Counted from the stretch's first letter, positions 37,551 to 45,631 are shown. The stretch: 64,000 nucleotides of DNA from an uncultured Verrucomicrobia subdivision 3 bacterium (GCA_903922735.1 CAIXUZ010000036.1:86614-150613), one strand, 5' to 3'. Notes: generated by a model from the sequence alone, not told the origin. Made by a program: numbers and translations.

Positions 37551-37961
37551 TCATTTCCCAAGTTTTGGGATCAAGCGTTCGGCCAATTCGCCAGCCCCGT
37601 TTTGCAGGGCACTTTTTCCGGCGATATGTTCGGCCAAATCCACGGCCACACTGGTCTGGCGCTCGGAAACCAGAATGTTTGCGGTGGCAACCTCACGCAC
37701 TTTGATTTCCACCCGGGACTTGCAGGAAATGAGGTTTCCTTTTTGCAGACCGTAGGCGCTGAAGGCTTCCCCCGAGATTTCAATGTCCGGCTTATCCGTG
37801 GAGCCGCCATCGGCAAGCTTGAAACCGCATTGTTTCAAAATCAAAGACAATTCGGTCTCGGCCCCGGGAAGGATACGTAATTGACTCTGTGCCGAAAAGC
37901 CAACGGCAAGAAAAAACACAAACACTGCAGTCACCCATGATGTTTTTTTTGCAAAACTCAT
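37551..37961 (-). CDS. Small exported protein resembling the C-terminal half of CsgG-like domains
   Basis: A 136-residue exported protein. ATG 37961 (MSFAKKTSWVTAVFVFFLAVGFSA) is chosen over a longer frame as it starts a proper signal peptide. The mature part runs PDIEISGEAFSAYGLQKGN, SRVEIKVREVATANILVSE, then AVDLAEHIAGKSALQNGAG, a strand-helix pattern seen at the end of CsgG/FlgO-like domains. On its own it lacks the N-terminal half of that fold. It precedes the 1138-residue CsgG-like gene on the same strand, so the two may work as partners in an envelope complex. Family assignment is by resemblance only. Confidence 0.65.
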   Translation of the reverse strand: MSFAKKTSWVTAVFVFFLAVGFSAQSQLRILPGAETELSLILKQCGFKLADGGSTDKPDIEISGEAFSAYGLQKGNLISCKSRVEIKVREVATANILVSERQTSVAVDLAEHIAGKSALQNGAGELAERLIPKLGK

Positions 37962-38018
37962 AAATCCCTTCACTTGCAGCGAATTCACCTTAGCTAAACT
38001 AATCGCCAAATCAATCAT

Positions 38019-38228
38019 TTTCTAAAAAGCGAATGGCAACGGATTTTTCCTGTCCTCGACCGGCGAGCTATTGCCGACCTGCACTTTTTGATTCTTCAAA
38101 TACTGTCCGGGTAAACCGCCGCTGGATCGGCTGCCCATGAAAAGAATCGAAAATTCAAAAACCAAATAAAGCCGGTCGATTTTTCCCTAATGCAAAGCGT
38201 TAAAAGCCTAATGTAAACCTTATAAACA
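38019..38228. other. Short intergenic region
   Basis: About 210 bp, AT-rich near 38150-38225. No gene, hairpin terminator or repeat was recognised. It separates the CsgG-like pair from the REC-kinase gene; all three are on the minus strand, so it probably holds the promoter of the CsgG-like pair. Confidence 0.4.
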
Positions 38229-39512
38229 CTATTTTGCCAGGCCCGCCCCCGGCAGATAGACCGTGAAGGTCGTGCCCTGGCCGGGTAGCGTGTGGCAGTG
38301 CAACGCGCCGTTGCCTTCCTTGATGAGCCGCTGGACGATATTGAGCCCGAGGCCGGTGCCCTGGCGCGGGCCCTTGGTGGTGAAGTAGGGCTGGAAAATT
38401 TTCGGCAGCACTTCCGTCGGGATGCCCGGGCCGGAGTCGCGCACCCACAACTTCACCAAGGGCACGGTATTTTCCAGGCTTTCAACATTGAGCAAGCGGT
38501 CGTTCGGGCCGTCCTTGAACTGCGTGAGGTCCAGCGGCACACCCAGAACTTCGCCGCCCATCTCGACGCGATGCGGCGTCGGCGAGCATTGAAACGCGTT
38601 CACCGTAAGATTCAGCAAAATCTGGATGACATCCGTGCCATTGATCTTCACCGCGACATCGCCGCCGAGGGGCTTAATGGCAAATTCGTTTTCCTGGAAG
38701 CTCGGATGAACGCGCACCAACTGCTCGAGATCCCGCAGGAGCTGATTGACGCCCACCGGCGTCGTTTCACCGGTGCGCCGCCGCAGAAAGCTGAGATAGC
38801 GCCGCTGGATTTCGATGCAGTTGGCCGCCTGGCGTTCCATCAGGCGCAACCGCTCAAGGACGAATTCCAAATCTTCGACCTCAAATCCCGACTCCCGGTT
38901 GAGTTTCTTGATGAGCAACTGGATAAATCCGTAGATGACCGTGAGCGGGCCGTTGATATCGTGAAGGATGCTCGCGTAAATGTCGTTATGCGTCTTGGTG
39001 ATCTGCTGCTCGACGGTGCGGTTCTGCAATTCCGTGATCAGCTCGCGGACTTTTTCCGCGCTGGTGTGGATTTCGCTTTCAAGCAGACGGCGCTGCATGG
39101 CCTGATCCACGGCGGAGCGAATGGTGGCGATATCAAACGGCTTGTTGATGTAGTCACATGCGCGGAGCCGCAACGCCTGCCGGATGGTGTCCGTCGTCTC
39201 AAACGCCGTCATCATGATCGCTTCAATCTCCGGCCGCACAAACCGCAACCGTTCCAGCACCTCAATGCCGGACATTCCGGCCATGCGGATGTCCAGAATC
39301 GCCACGTCCACGTCGTTTTGCTGCGCCAACTCAATCGCCGTCGGCCCGTCCTCCGCCATCAGCAGATCGTATTTGTCCTTGAATATCACCCGCAGCGACA
39401 TGCGCGGCCCCTCTTCATCGTCCACAATCAGCAACTTCCCACGCCGCTTCGGGGCAGCGTTCGGATCGACGGGCGGCAAACCAGCGGGGTCAATGCGATC
39501 AGTGGCGGACAT
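38229..39512 (-). CDS. REC-histidine kinase hybrid (receiver domain first)
   Basis: A 427-residue cytoplasmic signalling protein with reversed hybrid order. REC domain residues about 25-140: acidic pair Asp31-Asp32 and phospho-acceptor Asp74 (VAILDIRMAG), with the Lys in NKPFD near 124. A coiled coil (VRELITELQNRTVEQQ) joins it to a HisKA-type domain with His184 (ILHDINGPLTVIYG). The HATPase part has the N-box (LNLTVNAFQC), G1 (DSGPGIP), and G2 (GTGLGLNIV). Without a membrane sensor, it most likely takes phosphate or input through the REC domain. The sequence around His184 (HDINGPL) departs from the usual HELRTPL. A possible partner for an OmpR-type regulator, but no such regulator is adjacent. 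Confidence 0.9.
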   Translation of the reverse strand: MSATDRIDPAGLPPVDPNAAPKRRGKLLIVDDEEGPRMSLRVIFKDKYDLLMAEDGPTAIELAQQNDVDVAILDIRMAGMSGIEVLERLRFVRPEIEAIMMTAFETTDTIRQALRLRACDYINKPFDIATIRSAVDQAMQRRLLESEIHTSAEKVRELITELQNRTVEQQITKTHNDIYASILHDINGPLTVIYGFIQLLIKKLNRESGFEVEDLEFVLERLRLMERQAANCIEIQRRYLSFLRRRTGETTPVGVNQLLRDLEQLVRVHPSFQENEFAIKPLGGDVAVKINGTDVIQILLNLTVNAFQCSPTPHRVEMGGEVLGVPLDLTQFKDGPNDRLLNVESLENTVPLVKLWVRDSGPGIPTEVLPKIFQPYFTTKGPRQGTGLGLNIVQRLIKEGNGALHCHTLPGQGTTFTVYLPGAGLAK

Positions 39513-39545
39513 AATCTGGTGACACTAGCGCAAAAAAAAACCGGC

Positions 39546-40916
39546 TCAAGCAGAAACCTGCTGGCGCAGCCACTCCAGCGCCTGAGTGGTCGTCACCTGC
39601 TTGAACGTCTCGCGCTCCCAGACATTCAAGAACTTTTTCACCTCCACGCCCGCCGCGGAAGCCAGCGCGATAAACACGGTGCCCACCGGCTTCTCCGGTG
39701 TGCCGCCACCCAGCCCGGCAATGCCCGTCACCGACAAGGCAAAGTCCGAGCCAAATTGCCGCTGCGCGCCGAGCGCCATTTCACGCGCCGCCGCCTCACT
39801 CACCGCGCCGTGCCGCGCCAAAGTTTCCACGCGCACGCCGAGGAATTTCGCTTTCACCTCATTGGCGTAGCTCACCACGCCACCGAGGAAAATCTCCGAA
39901 GCCCCCGGCACATTGGTCACACGGTGCGCCAGCAATCCGCCCGTGCAGGATTCCGCCAGCGCCAGCGTCTTGTGCTTTGAACGCAACAGCCCAACCACGA
40001 CGGATTCCAATTCATCATCGTCAAAGCCAAAGAGGTTTGCGCCCAGGATGCGCTGCACCACCGCTTCGCCTTCGCGGACCAGATTTGCCGCACCATCGCC
40101 GAAGGCTGTGAGCCGCACGTCCACCGCGCCGGGACGGGCGCAATAACCCAAGCCCAAGCCGCGTTTCACCAGCGATTCCAAATCCGCCTCGATAAACTCC
40201 TGCACCCTTGATTCACCGATGCCGGTGGTCAACAAGGTGCGGCAGACAAACGGTTCGCGGACAAATTCCCGGCTCAACAGCGGCACGACAAATTGATCAA
40301 ACATGGGCCGCAACTCACGCGGCGGACCGGGCAGCATTACCAGCCAGCGGGAGGAGGGAGGAGGGAAGATAGAAGCGGGCAGGCACCTCACCCCAACTCT
40401 CTCCCCATTGCTCGCCGACGCGCAACGCGGAGAGGGGGGAGAATTAACGCGCGCCGCCTCATTGCAATCTTCTATCTTCCCGCCGTCAGCTTCGACTTTG
40501 ATCGCCAGCCCCGGCGCAGTGCCGGTGGGATTGAGAAAAACTTCAGCGCCTTCGGGAACGAACGTCTCCACCTCCGTCTTTGGCGGACGCGGCCGGCCGC
40601 GCTGGGAGAAAAAGTTTTCAATGTGCGCCAGCACGGCCGGATTTTTCACCAGCTTCCTGCCGAGCAGTTCCGCGATGAGTTCCCGTGTGAGGTCGTCGGA
40701 AGTCGGGCCGAGGCCGCCGGTGGTGATGACCAGATCAGCGCGGTTCAGAGCCTCACGCACGGCGCCCTGGATTTCGCCGGCGGTGTCCGCAATCGCCACC
40801 TGCCGCGTGACGATGTGGCCGAGGTCGGCGAGCCGGCGGCAAAGCCATTGCTGGTGCGTGTTCAACACGCGGCCCAGCATGAGTTCGCTGCCGGTGTTGA
40901 TGATCTCGACTTGCAT
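39546..40916 (-). CDS. cinA: CinA family protein (nicotinamide-nucleotide amidase/competence-damage protein) with in-frame insertion
   Basis: A 456-residue two-domain protein. The N-terminal MoCF-like domain shows IINTGSELMLGRVLNTHQ and TTGGLGPTSDDLTREL; the C-terminal PncC-type amidase domain shows ALAESCTGGLLAHRVTNVPG and SVTGIAGLGGGTPEKPVGT. In other bacteria CinA proteins recycle NMN or hydrolyse ADP-ribose-type compounds and are linked to competence. Residues about 143-190, including NEAARVNSPPSPRCAS and RCLPASIFPPPSS, are an insertion absent from the family between VEAD and WLVMLPGPPRE, encoded by a nested palindromic repeat. The insertion lies at a surface loop, so the enzyme may still fold. 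Confidence 0.92.
   Translation of the reverse strand: MQVEIINTGSELMLGRVLNTHQQWLCRRLADLGHIVTRQVAIADTAGEIQGAVREALNRADLVITTGGLGPTSDDLTRELIAELLGRKLVKNPAVLAHIENFFSQRGRPRPPKTEVETFVPEGAEVFLNPTGTAPGLAIKVEADGGKIEDCNEAARVNSPPSPRCASASNGERVGVRCLPASIFPPPSSRWLVMLPGPPRELRPMFDQFVVPLLSREFVREPFVCRTLLTTGIGESRVQEFIEADLESLVKRGLGLGYCARPGAVDVRLTAFGDGAANLVREGEAVVQRILGANLFGFDDDELESVVVGLLRSKHKTLALAESCTGGLLAHRVTNVPGASEIFLGGVVSYANEVKAKFLGVRVETLARHGAVSEAAAREMALGAQRQFGSDFALSVTGIAGLGGGTPEKPVGTVFIALASAAGVEVKKFLNVWERETFKQVTTTQALEWLRQQVSA
40351..40486. repeat. Nested palindromic insertion inside cinA
   Basis: Outer arms gggaagatagaag (40363-40375) and cttctatcttccc (40469-40481) are perfect 13-bp complements. The left side starts with heptamers gaggagg, gaggagg, gaagata (40351-40371). 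Inside is a second, imperfect stem: ctctctccccattgc against gcggagagggggga (about 40397-40441). The whole block is in frame within cinA. Its style matches intergenic repeats seen elsewhere in the window. Confidence 0.7.
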
Positions 40917-40967
40917 AAAATTCCCGGAATCGGAAAGCGGAGCCCGGATTCCCTGCCCGCCACCCGT

Positions 40968-41888
40968 TTATTTTTTCTTCGCCGGGGAGTTGGTGGTTTG
41001 TGCTGGTGCCTTGGGCTTGGGCTTGGGTTTGTAAATGGCGGCGTTGAATTTTCCCATCAGATAGCTTTTCTCCTGATCCGGCGTGCAGAGATAAATCTTC
41101 CCCGGCAGCCGGTTAGTCGTCAGCGCGCCAAATTCCAGCCGGAGCGCATAGCTTTCCTTGAAAATCTGTTTTTGCACGCCGGCGTCTTCCCGCCAGAACA
41201 AAGTCAGCACCGCCGCTTGATCCACATTGGTGCTAACGTTGATGGTCTTGTTGGCCAACGCCTCGGGCGCCGCGCCGCTGAAATTGATACGCGCTCCGAA
41301 TTCAATCGGCGAGTTCGTCCCACTGCGCAGCATCAACTCGCCGTTCTGATACCACGACCAGTTGAGGATGAAATCCCGGCCATGAATCCGGCCGACAACC
41401 GTAGCGTTAGGCGTCGTCACGTCATCCAGGTTTAAGGTCCAGTTCTTGTCGCTGGCGGGCGGCGGGCCCGGCGGCGGCTTGGGTTTGGGCGGTGATGCGA
41501 CCGCCGGGTTGGGCGGGGCGGCAGCGTTGGTAGCCGCCGTTGCTTTCGGTGGTGACAGCGGCTTGGTTTGCGCCGTTTTTTTATGGAGGTGGAAAATGAG
41601 AAAAGCCGTGCCGGCGGCGAGACAAACCGCCAATACGATGATGAAATTTCTCGTGGCGGACTCTTTTTCCGGCGGAGCAATCGTTGCGGCCGGGTCCGCG
41701 CCGCGCACGGGAATCTTTTTCTCGGAAACCTTCGTGCCAGTGAAGATGAATTTTGAATCCGCCGTGGGCGCCTGGGGGGCGACGATCTTCTGGAAACACG
41801 TCGGGCACTCCATCACGGAGCCGGCGTCCGACACGTCACACTTCATGTGCTGGCCGCACACGGGACAGGCAAATTTAAATTCGCTCAT
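40968..41888 (-). CDS. Zinc-ribbon membrane-anchored protein, hypothetical
   Basis: A 306-residue protein beginning MSEFKFACPVCGQHMKCD; ATG 41888 is chosen because it puts the first zinc-ribbon cysteines right after the N-terminus. CPVC (residues 8-11) and CPTC (about 28-31) form a zinc ribbon. A single transmembrane helix follows (FIIVLAVCLAAGTAFLIFHL), then an Ala/Pro-rich linker (PPKPKPPPGPPP) and a C-terminal domain of about 180 residues with alternating beta strands, ending in a Lys/Pro-rich tail. The orientation would put the zinc ribbon in the cytoplasm and the domain outside. No specific function is proposed. Confidence 0.7.
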   Translation of the reverse strand: MSEFKFACPVCGQHMKCDVSDAGSVMECPTCFQKIVAPQAPTADSKFIFTGTKVSEKKIPVRGADPAATIAPPEKESATRNFIIVLAVCLAAGTAFLIFHLHKKTAQTKPLSPPKATAATNAAAPPNPAVASPPKPKPPPGPPPASDKNWTLNLDDVTTPNATVVGRIHGRDFILNWSWYQNGELMLRSGTNSPIEFGARINFSGAAPEALANKTINVSTNVDQAAVLTLFWREDAGVQKQIFKESYALRLEFGALTTNRLPGKIYLCTPDQEKSYLMGKFNAAIYKPKPKPKAPAQTTNSPAKKK

Positions 41889-42066
41889 TGCTGCGGGGGA
41901 AAACATTTCATAGAACCGCGGTTTCGGCAATGCACATTTTCAGTTTTACGAAAAATCCGCAACCGTTGCGAAATTGAAATTTTCCACTTCGCCTTAGCAG
42001 CGTCCTTCGGGTGACAAAAAACAGTGTCTTTCCGAGTCCATCTGTGGTTTTAATGGTGCAGAATTT

Positions 42067-43467
42067 ATGAGCAAAAAATCACCCGTTTCCCGCAGCGGCC
42101 GGTTCACCGGCGGTCCGGCCGCCGAGGTCGCCAAATTCACCGAGTCCATCTCGTTCGACTGGCGGCTCTGGAAACACGACATTCTTGGCTCGCTAGCGCA
42201 CGCCGCGATGCTTCATAAAATCGGCGTTCTGAAAAAAACCGAACTGGTCGCGATCAGCAAAGGACTGAATCAAATCCACAAAGAAATCGCCGCCGGCCAG
42301 TTCAAGTGGAAGGCCGAGCTTGAAGACGTCCACATGAACATCGAGGCCGAGCTAACCCAGCGCGTGCCTGCCGGCGCCAAATTGCACACCGCCCGCTCGC
42401 GCAACGACCAAGTCGCCCTCGACGTGCGGCTTTGGGTGCGTGACGAGATTACCGCGCTGCTCGGCGAAATCGCCGGCCTGCAACGTGCGCTGGTCTCGCT
42501 CGGCGAAAAGAATGCCGACGTCATCATCCCCGGCTACACGCATTTACAACGCGCCCAGCCCGTCTATCTCGCGCACCACTTGCTCGCTTACGTCGAGATG
42601 CTGGAACGGGATTGCGAGCGGCTTTGGGACTGCCATTCGCGCGTCAACGTCTGCCCGCTCGGCAGCGGCGCGATTGCCGGCAGCACGCTCCCGCTCAAAC
42701 GCGAACTCGTTGCCAAGCTGCTCGGCTTTGTGAATGCCAGCGGGCAGATCCAGCTCACGCAAAATTCCATGGATGCCGTGAGCGACCGGGATTTCATGAT
42801 TGAATTCGCCGCCGCCGCCGCCTTACTGGCGGTTCACATCTCGCGGCTCGCGGAAGATGTCATCCTCTGGGTCAGCGCGGAATTCAATTACATCAAGATT
42901 GCCGACGCCTACACCACCGGCTCGTCGCTCATGCCGCAGAAGAAGAATCCCGACATCGCCGAGCTCGCGCGCGGCAAGACCGGTCGCGTCGTGGGCAACC
43001 TCATGGCTCTGCTCACGCTGCTCAAGGGCCTGCCCATGACCTACAATCGCGATTTACAAGAAGACAAGGAACGCCTCTTTGACACCGCCGACACCGTGCG
43101 CGCCACGACGCGGCTCATGGCCGCGATGCTGAACCACACCAAGGTAAACAAACCGGTGTGCGCCGCCGCCGCCGCCGACCCGGCGTTGCTGGCGACCGAC
43201 CTGGCGGATTATCTCGTCAAAAAGGGGATGCCGTTCCGGCAGGCGCATCATGTGGTGGGCGCGGTGGTGGCGCTGGCGGAAAAGACCGGCAAACCGCTGA
43301 ACCAACTGAAGCTCGCAGAACTGCAAGATGTGAACCCGACATTCGGGCGCGACGCGCTGGGCGTGTTCAATCTGAAAACGGCAATGGCAAAACGAAATAT
43401 CACCGGCGCACCGGGCACGAAGGAAGTCGCGAAGCAACTGGCCCGCTGGCGGGAACAGCTTTCATGA
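42067..43467 (+). CDS. argH: Argininosuccinate lyase
   Basis: A 466-residue enzyme that splits argininosuccinate into arginine and fumarate, the last step of arginine synthesis. The superfamily signature GSSLMPQKKNPD (about 285-296) holds the flexible catalytic loop Ser. Other blocks include VHMNIEAELTQRV, LHTARSRNDQVALD and HLQRAQPVYLAHHLLAY with the catalytic His. No other arg genes are nearby. A truncated TIR-domain ORF starts 8 bp after its stop. Confidence 0.97.
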   Translation: MSKKSPVSRSGRFTGGPAAEVAKFTESISFDWRLWKHDILGSLAHAAMLHKIGVLKKTELVAISKGLNQIHKEIAAGQFKWKAELEDVHMNIEAELTQRVPAGAKLHTARSRNDQVALDVRLWVRDEITALLGEIAGLQRALVSLGEKNADVIIPGYTHLQRAQPVYLAHHLLAYVEMLERDCERLWDCHSRVNVCPLGSGAIAGSTLPLKRELVAKLLGFVNASGQIQLTQNSMDAVSDRDFMIEFAAAAALLAVHISRLAEDVILWVSAEFNYIKIADAYTTGSSLMPQKKNPDIAELARGKTGRVVGNLMALLTLLKGLPMTYNRDLQEDKERLFDTADTVRATTRLMAAMLNHTKVNKPVCAAAAADPALLATDLADYLVKKGMPFRQAHHVVGAVVALAEKTGKPLNQLKLAELQDVNPTFGRDALGVFNLKTAMAKRNITGAPGTKEVAKQLARWREQLS

Positions 43468-43474
43468 GGTTTTT

Positions 43475-43588
43475 ATGGATAAACCAACCGTCTTTCTAAG
43501 TCATTCTTCAAAGGACAGCGAGCAACTTGTTCATTTGAAGGAAAAACTGGATAAAAAAACAAGTGGGACTTCGAATAGTCTGGATTGA
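43475..43588 (+). pseudogene. Truncated TIR-domain gene fragment
   Basis: An ATG eight bases after argH opens a 37-codon frame: MDKPTVFLSHSSKDSEQLV, then HLKEKLDKKTSGTSNSLD and a stop. The start is the hallmark of bacterial TIR proteins (VFLSHSSKD is the beta-A strand and following loop, as in Toll/interleukin-receptor NADase effectors). The rest of the domain, including the catalytic Glu, is missing, and the sequence downstream is repeat DNA. So this looks like the surviving 5' end of a defence-type gene that has been deleted, possibly by the adjacent repeat. It would not be active. Confidence 0.6.
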
Positions 43589-43938
43589 AATTCTGAAATT
43601 TGGCTCCTTCGGTCTAAAAATGCCACGTCGTTAAATGCCCTGCTCCCGTCGTGTCGCGCCCGTCCCTTTCCCCAGCGCCGGAGGCGCGGCAGATAGTAGC
43701 CCACGGTGAAACCGTGGGTTTCGGCGTCCCCACGTAAGCCAGCCCCGGACGGGGCGAAAGAATCGTCGGCGCGCGTTTTTCTGCCGCCCCTGCCGGGGCT
43801 TGATATGCTTTTTGAACGTTTTACCCACGGTTTCACCGTGGGCTATTGTCTTTCGCCACTCCGCGGCTGGATTTTCACCACGCCAGACGTCGAAAGGGTC
43901 TCGGCGGGCATTTTATCGTCGATAACCGGCCAATCTAT
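43589..43938. other. Intergenic region carrying the palindromic repeat
   Basis: No gene recognised. It holds the 149-bp palindromic element described separately, flanked by GC-rich DNA with small hairpins such as cagccccggacggggcg. It sits between the TIR remnant and the heptad-repeat gene. Confidence 0.4.
43697..43845. repeat. 149-bp palindromic repeat with 23-bp perfect arms
   Basis: Left arm starts tagcccacggtgaaaccgtg (43697-43719) and the right arm is its exact reverse complement (43823-43845). Each arm is itself an imperfect hairpin (cccacggt...accgtggg). The design (atagccca, hairpin, tggg) resembles the inner arms of the element at 4395-4532. Between the arms are further GC-rich hairpins. 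It may be a REP-like element; no protein is encoded. Confidence 0.7.
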
Positions 43939-44334
43939 TCATTTTAAGCCAGTTGCGCAGATTTTAGCTGTGGGTTTCTGGCGGGAAACCTCGGTTTGGT
44001 GGAAAAAATCCACGGTTTGGCCGGAAAAAACCGCGGGTTCTTGGGAATAATCCTCGGTTTGGCGGGAATATTCTGCGGTTGGATGAGAATTATCCGCGGT
44101 TGGACGGGAATATTCCTCGGTTGGACGGGAATATTCCTCGGATTCGTGGGAAAAATCCCGGGGTTCTTCGGAATAATCCCCGGTTGGATAGGAATTATCC
44201 GCGGTTGGACGGGAATTATCCACGGTTGGATGGGAATTATCCGCGGGTTCGCGCCGTGCCGAGACGGCTTTTTTGCGGGAGTTTCCGGGCGCGACGGCTT
44301 TGGAGCCGGCTTGGCGGCGGGAAGTTTTAGCCAT
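43939..44334 (-). CDS. Heptad-repeat, intrinsically disordered protein, hypothetical
   Basis: A 131-residue frame starting MAKTSRRQAGSKAVAPGNSR, a strongly basic N-terminus, followed by twelve or so 7-residue repeats with consensus (D/E)-(N/Y)-S-(H/R)-P-T-(A/E), for example DNSHPTV, DNSRPTA, EYSRPTE and EYSRPTA. The array of exactly 21-bp units (43990-44241) encodes them without indels. The chain is acidic, Ser/Tyr/Pro/Thr-rich and likely disordered. ATG 44334 is chosen because the region upstream is overlapped by the divergent adk promoter side. Other frames across the same DNA are also open and repetitive, so coding status is uncertain. It lies 127 bp from divergent adk. Confidence 0.45.
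   Translation of the reverse strand: MAKTSRRQAGSKAVAPGNSRKKAVSARREPADNSHPTVDNSRPTADNSYPTGDYSEEPRDFSHESEEYSRPTEEYSRPTADNSHPTAEYSRQTEDYSQEPAVFSGQTVDFFHQTEVSRQKPTAKICATGLK
43990..44241. repeat. Twelve 21-bp tandem repeats
   Basis: 252 bp made of twelve consecutive 21-bp units with no length variation. On the minus strand the unit is roughly gataattcccrtccaaccgn, with substitutions between copies (gaatattcc, gattattcc variants). There are no unique spacers, so it is not CRISPR. The period is a multiple of three and seven, keeping any coding frame. Confidence 0.85.
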
Positions 44335-44461
44335 GCGGGCAATGACCGGGGCCTTAAATCTGCCCCGGCGGCAGCGCAGAATCCGGCGGGCAGGCAAACC
44401 AAGACCTGCACCCCATTGTTCTTGGGCTGGTATTATTTCCCAGACGTGACTAGGCTGCGCC

Positions 44462-45631
44462 ATGCTTAACATTGCCTTATTCGGTCCCCCGGGCGCAGGC
44501 AAAGGAACCCAGTCGGAATTCCTCATCAAGCAATACAACCTGTTTTACATCTCCACCGGCGATTTGCTGCGCAAGGAGATGGCCGCGAAAACCAAGCTGG
44601 GACTGGAAGCGCGCGACATCATCGCCGCCGGCGGATTGGTTTCGGATGAAATCATCGTGCAGATCATCGAGAAGACCATCACGGACAATGCCGGCTCCGG
44701 CGGCTTCCTTTTCGACGGTTTTCCGCGCACTTACATCCAGGCTTACATTCTCGAAGGATTGATGCTTAAGCTGAACACGTCGCTCAACTGCCTCATCAGC
44801 CTCACGGTGCCGGAGGAGGAATCCGTCCGCCGCCTGTTGAATCGCGGCGCGACTTCCGGCCGCAGCGACGACAACGAGGCGGTCATCCGCAACCGGCTGC
44901 GCGAATACAACCAGAAGACGTTGCCGGTGCTCCAGTTTTATCGCGACAAGGGAATTTACGCGGAGGTGGAGGGCACGGCGGACATTGCCACCGTGCGCGA
45001 GCAGATCACCCGCATCATCCAGGATGAATTGAGCAAAAAGCTCTTCAACGTGGTGCTGTTCGGCTATCCCGGTTCCGGCCGCGGTTCGCAAGGCAAGGCG
45101 CTCGCCAAAAAGTTCGGCCTGGAATTCGTCGCCACGGGCCCGATGCTGGACGCCGAAGTCAAGCTGGGCACGGCCACCGGCCAGCGCATTAAGGAACTCT
45201 ACGACAACGGCCAGCTGGTGCCCGACGAGATCGTCGTACCGCTCATCGAGAAAAAGCTGGCGGATTCAAAAGGCGTGAAGGGTTACATCTTCAAGGGATT
45301 TCCGCGCACGCTGGTGCAGTCTTACATTCTCGACGGCCTGCTCAAGAAGCACGGTTCGGGCATCTCGCAAGTCGTCAAGATTGAGGTGCCCACGCTGGAA
45401 CTCATCCGCCGGCTCGACGCGCGCAGCCACACGGACGCCTGCATGCCTTACGACAACAGCACGGAGAAAATCGTAAAGCGCCTACAGGAGCACGAGAACA
45501 AAACCGTGCCGGTGATCGAGAAATACAACCAATTGCACGGCGTCACCAAGGTGGACGGCATGGGCACGTTCGAGGAAGTGTTCGCCCGCACTTCCGCCGT
45601 CATCGAGGATAGTTTCAAGAATATGAGATGA
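44462..45631 (+). CDS. adk: Tandem adenylate kinase with a degenerate second domain
   Basis: A 389-residue protein with two adenylate-kinase domains. Domain 1 (about 1-190) is intact: P-loop GPPGAGKGTQ (8-17, Lys14), FLFDGFPRT, and a short LID with RGATSGRSDDN, so ATP + AMP to 2 ADP is expected. Domain 2 (about 194-389) keeps the fold but the P-loop is GYPGSGRGSQ, with Arg207 in place of the catalytic Lys, DGFPRT has become KGFPRT, and the SGRxDD LID motif is lost (SHTDACMPYDN). It is probably a regulatory or structural pseudoenzyme half. Cytoplasmic. Tandem adenylate kinases occur in some Bacteroidota/Verrucomicrobiota. Confidence 0.88.
   Translation: MLNIALFGPPGAGKGTQSEFLIKQYNLFYISTGDLLRKEMAAKTKLGLEARDIIAAGGLVSDEIIVQIIEKTITDNAGSGGFLFDGFPRTYIQAYILEGLMLKLNTSLNCLISLTVPEEESVRRLLNRGATSGRSDDNEAVIRNRLREYNQKTLPVLQFYRDKGIYAEVEGTADIATVREQITRIIQDELSKKLFNVVLFGYPGSGRGSQGKALAKKFGLEFVATGPMLDAEVKLGTATGQRIKELYDNGQLVPDEIVVPLIEKKLADSKGVKGYIFKGFPRTLVQSYILDGLLKKHGSGISQVVKIEVPTLELIRRLDARSHTDACMPYDNSTEKIVKRLQEHENKTVPVIEKYNQLHGVTKVDGMGTFEEVFARTSAVIEDSFKNMR

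Noticed and set aside
38292..39980. Long plus-strand frame opposite the REC-kinase and cinA genes
   Set aside because: It is antisense to two clearly recognisable genes, has no domain and shows the Arg/His/Gln-rich composition of GC-rich shadow frames.
43990..44241. Possible CRISPR array
   Set aside because: The 21-bp units are directly adjacent with no unique spacers and there are no cas genes nearby.
43996..44469. Plus-strand hydrophobic repeat protein (GWTGIIR-type heptads) across the tandem array
   Set aside because: It lacks a natural start context and runs into the adk start; the minus-strand frame with a basic leader looks more protein-like, though neither is proven.
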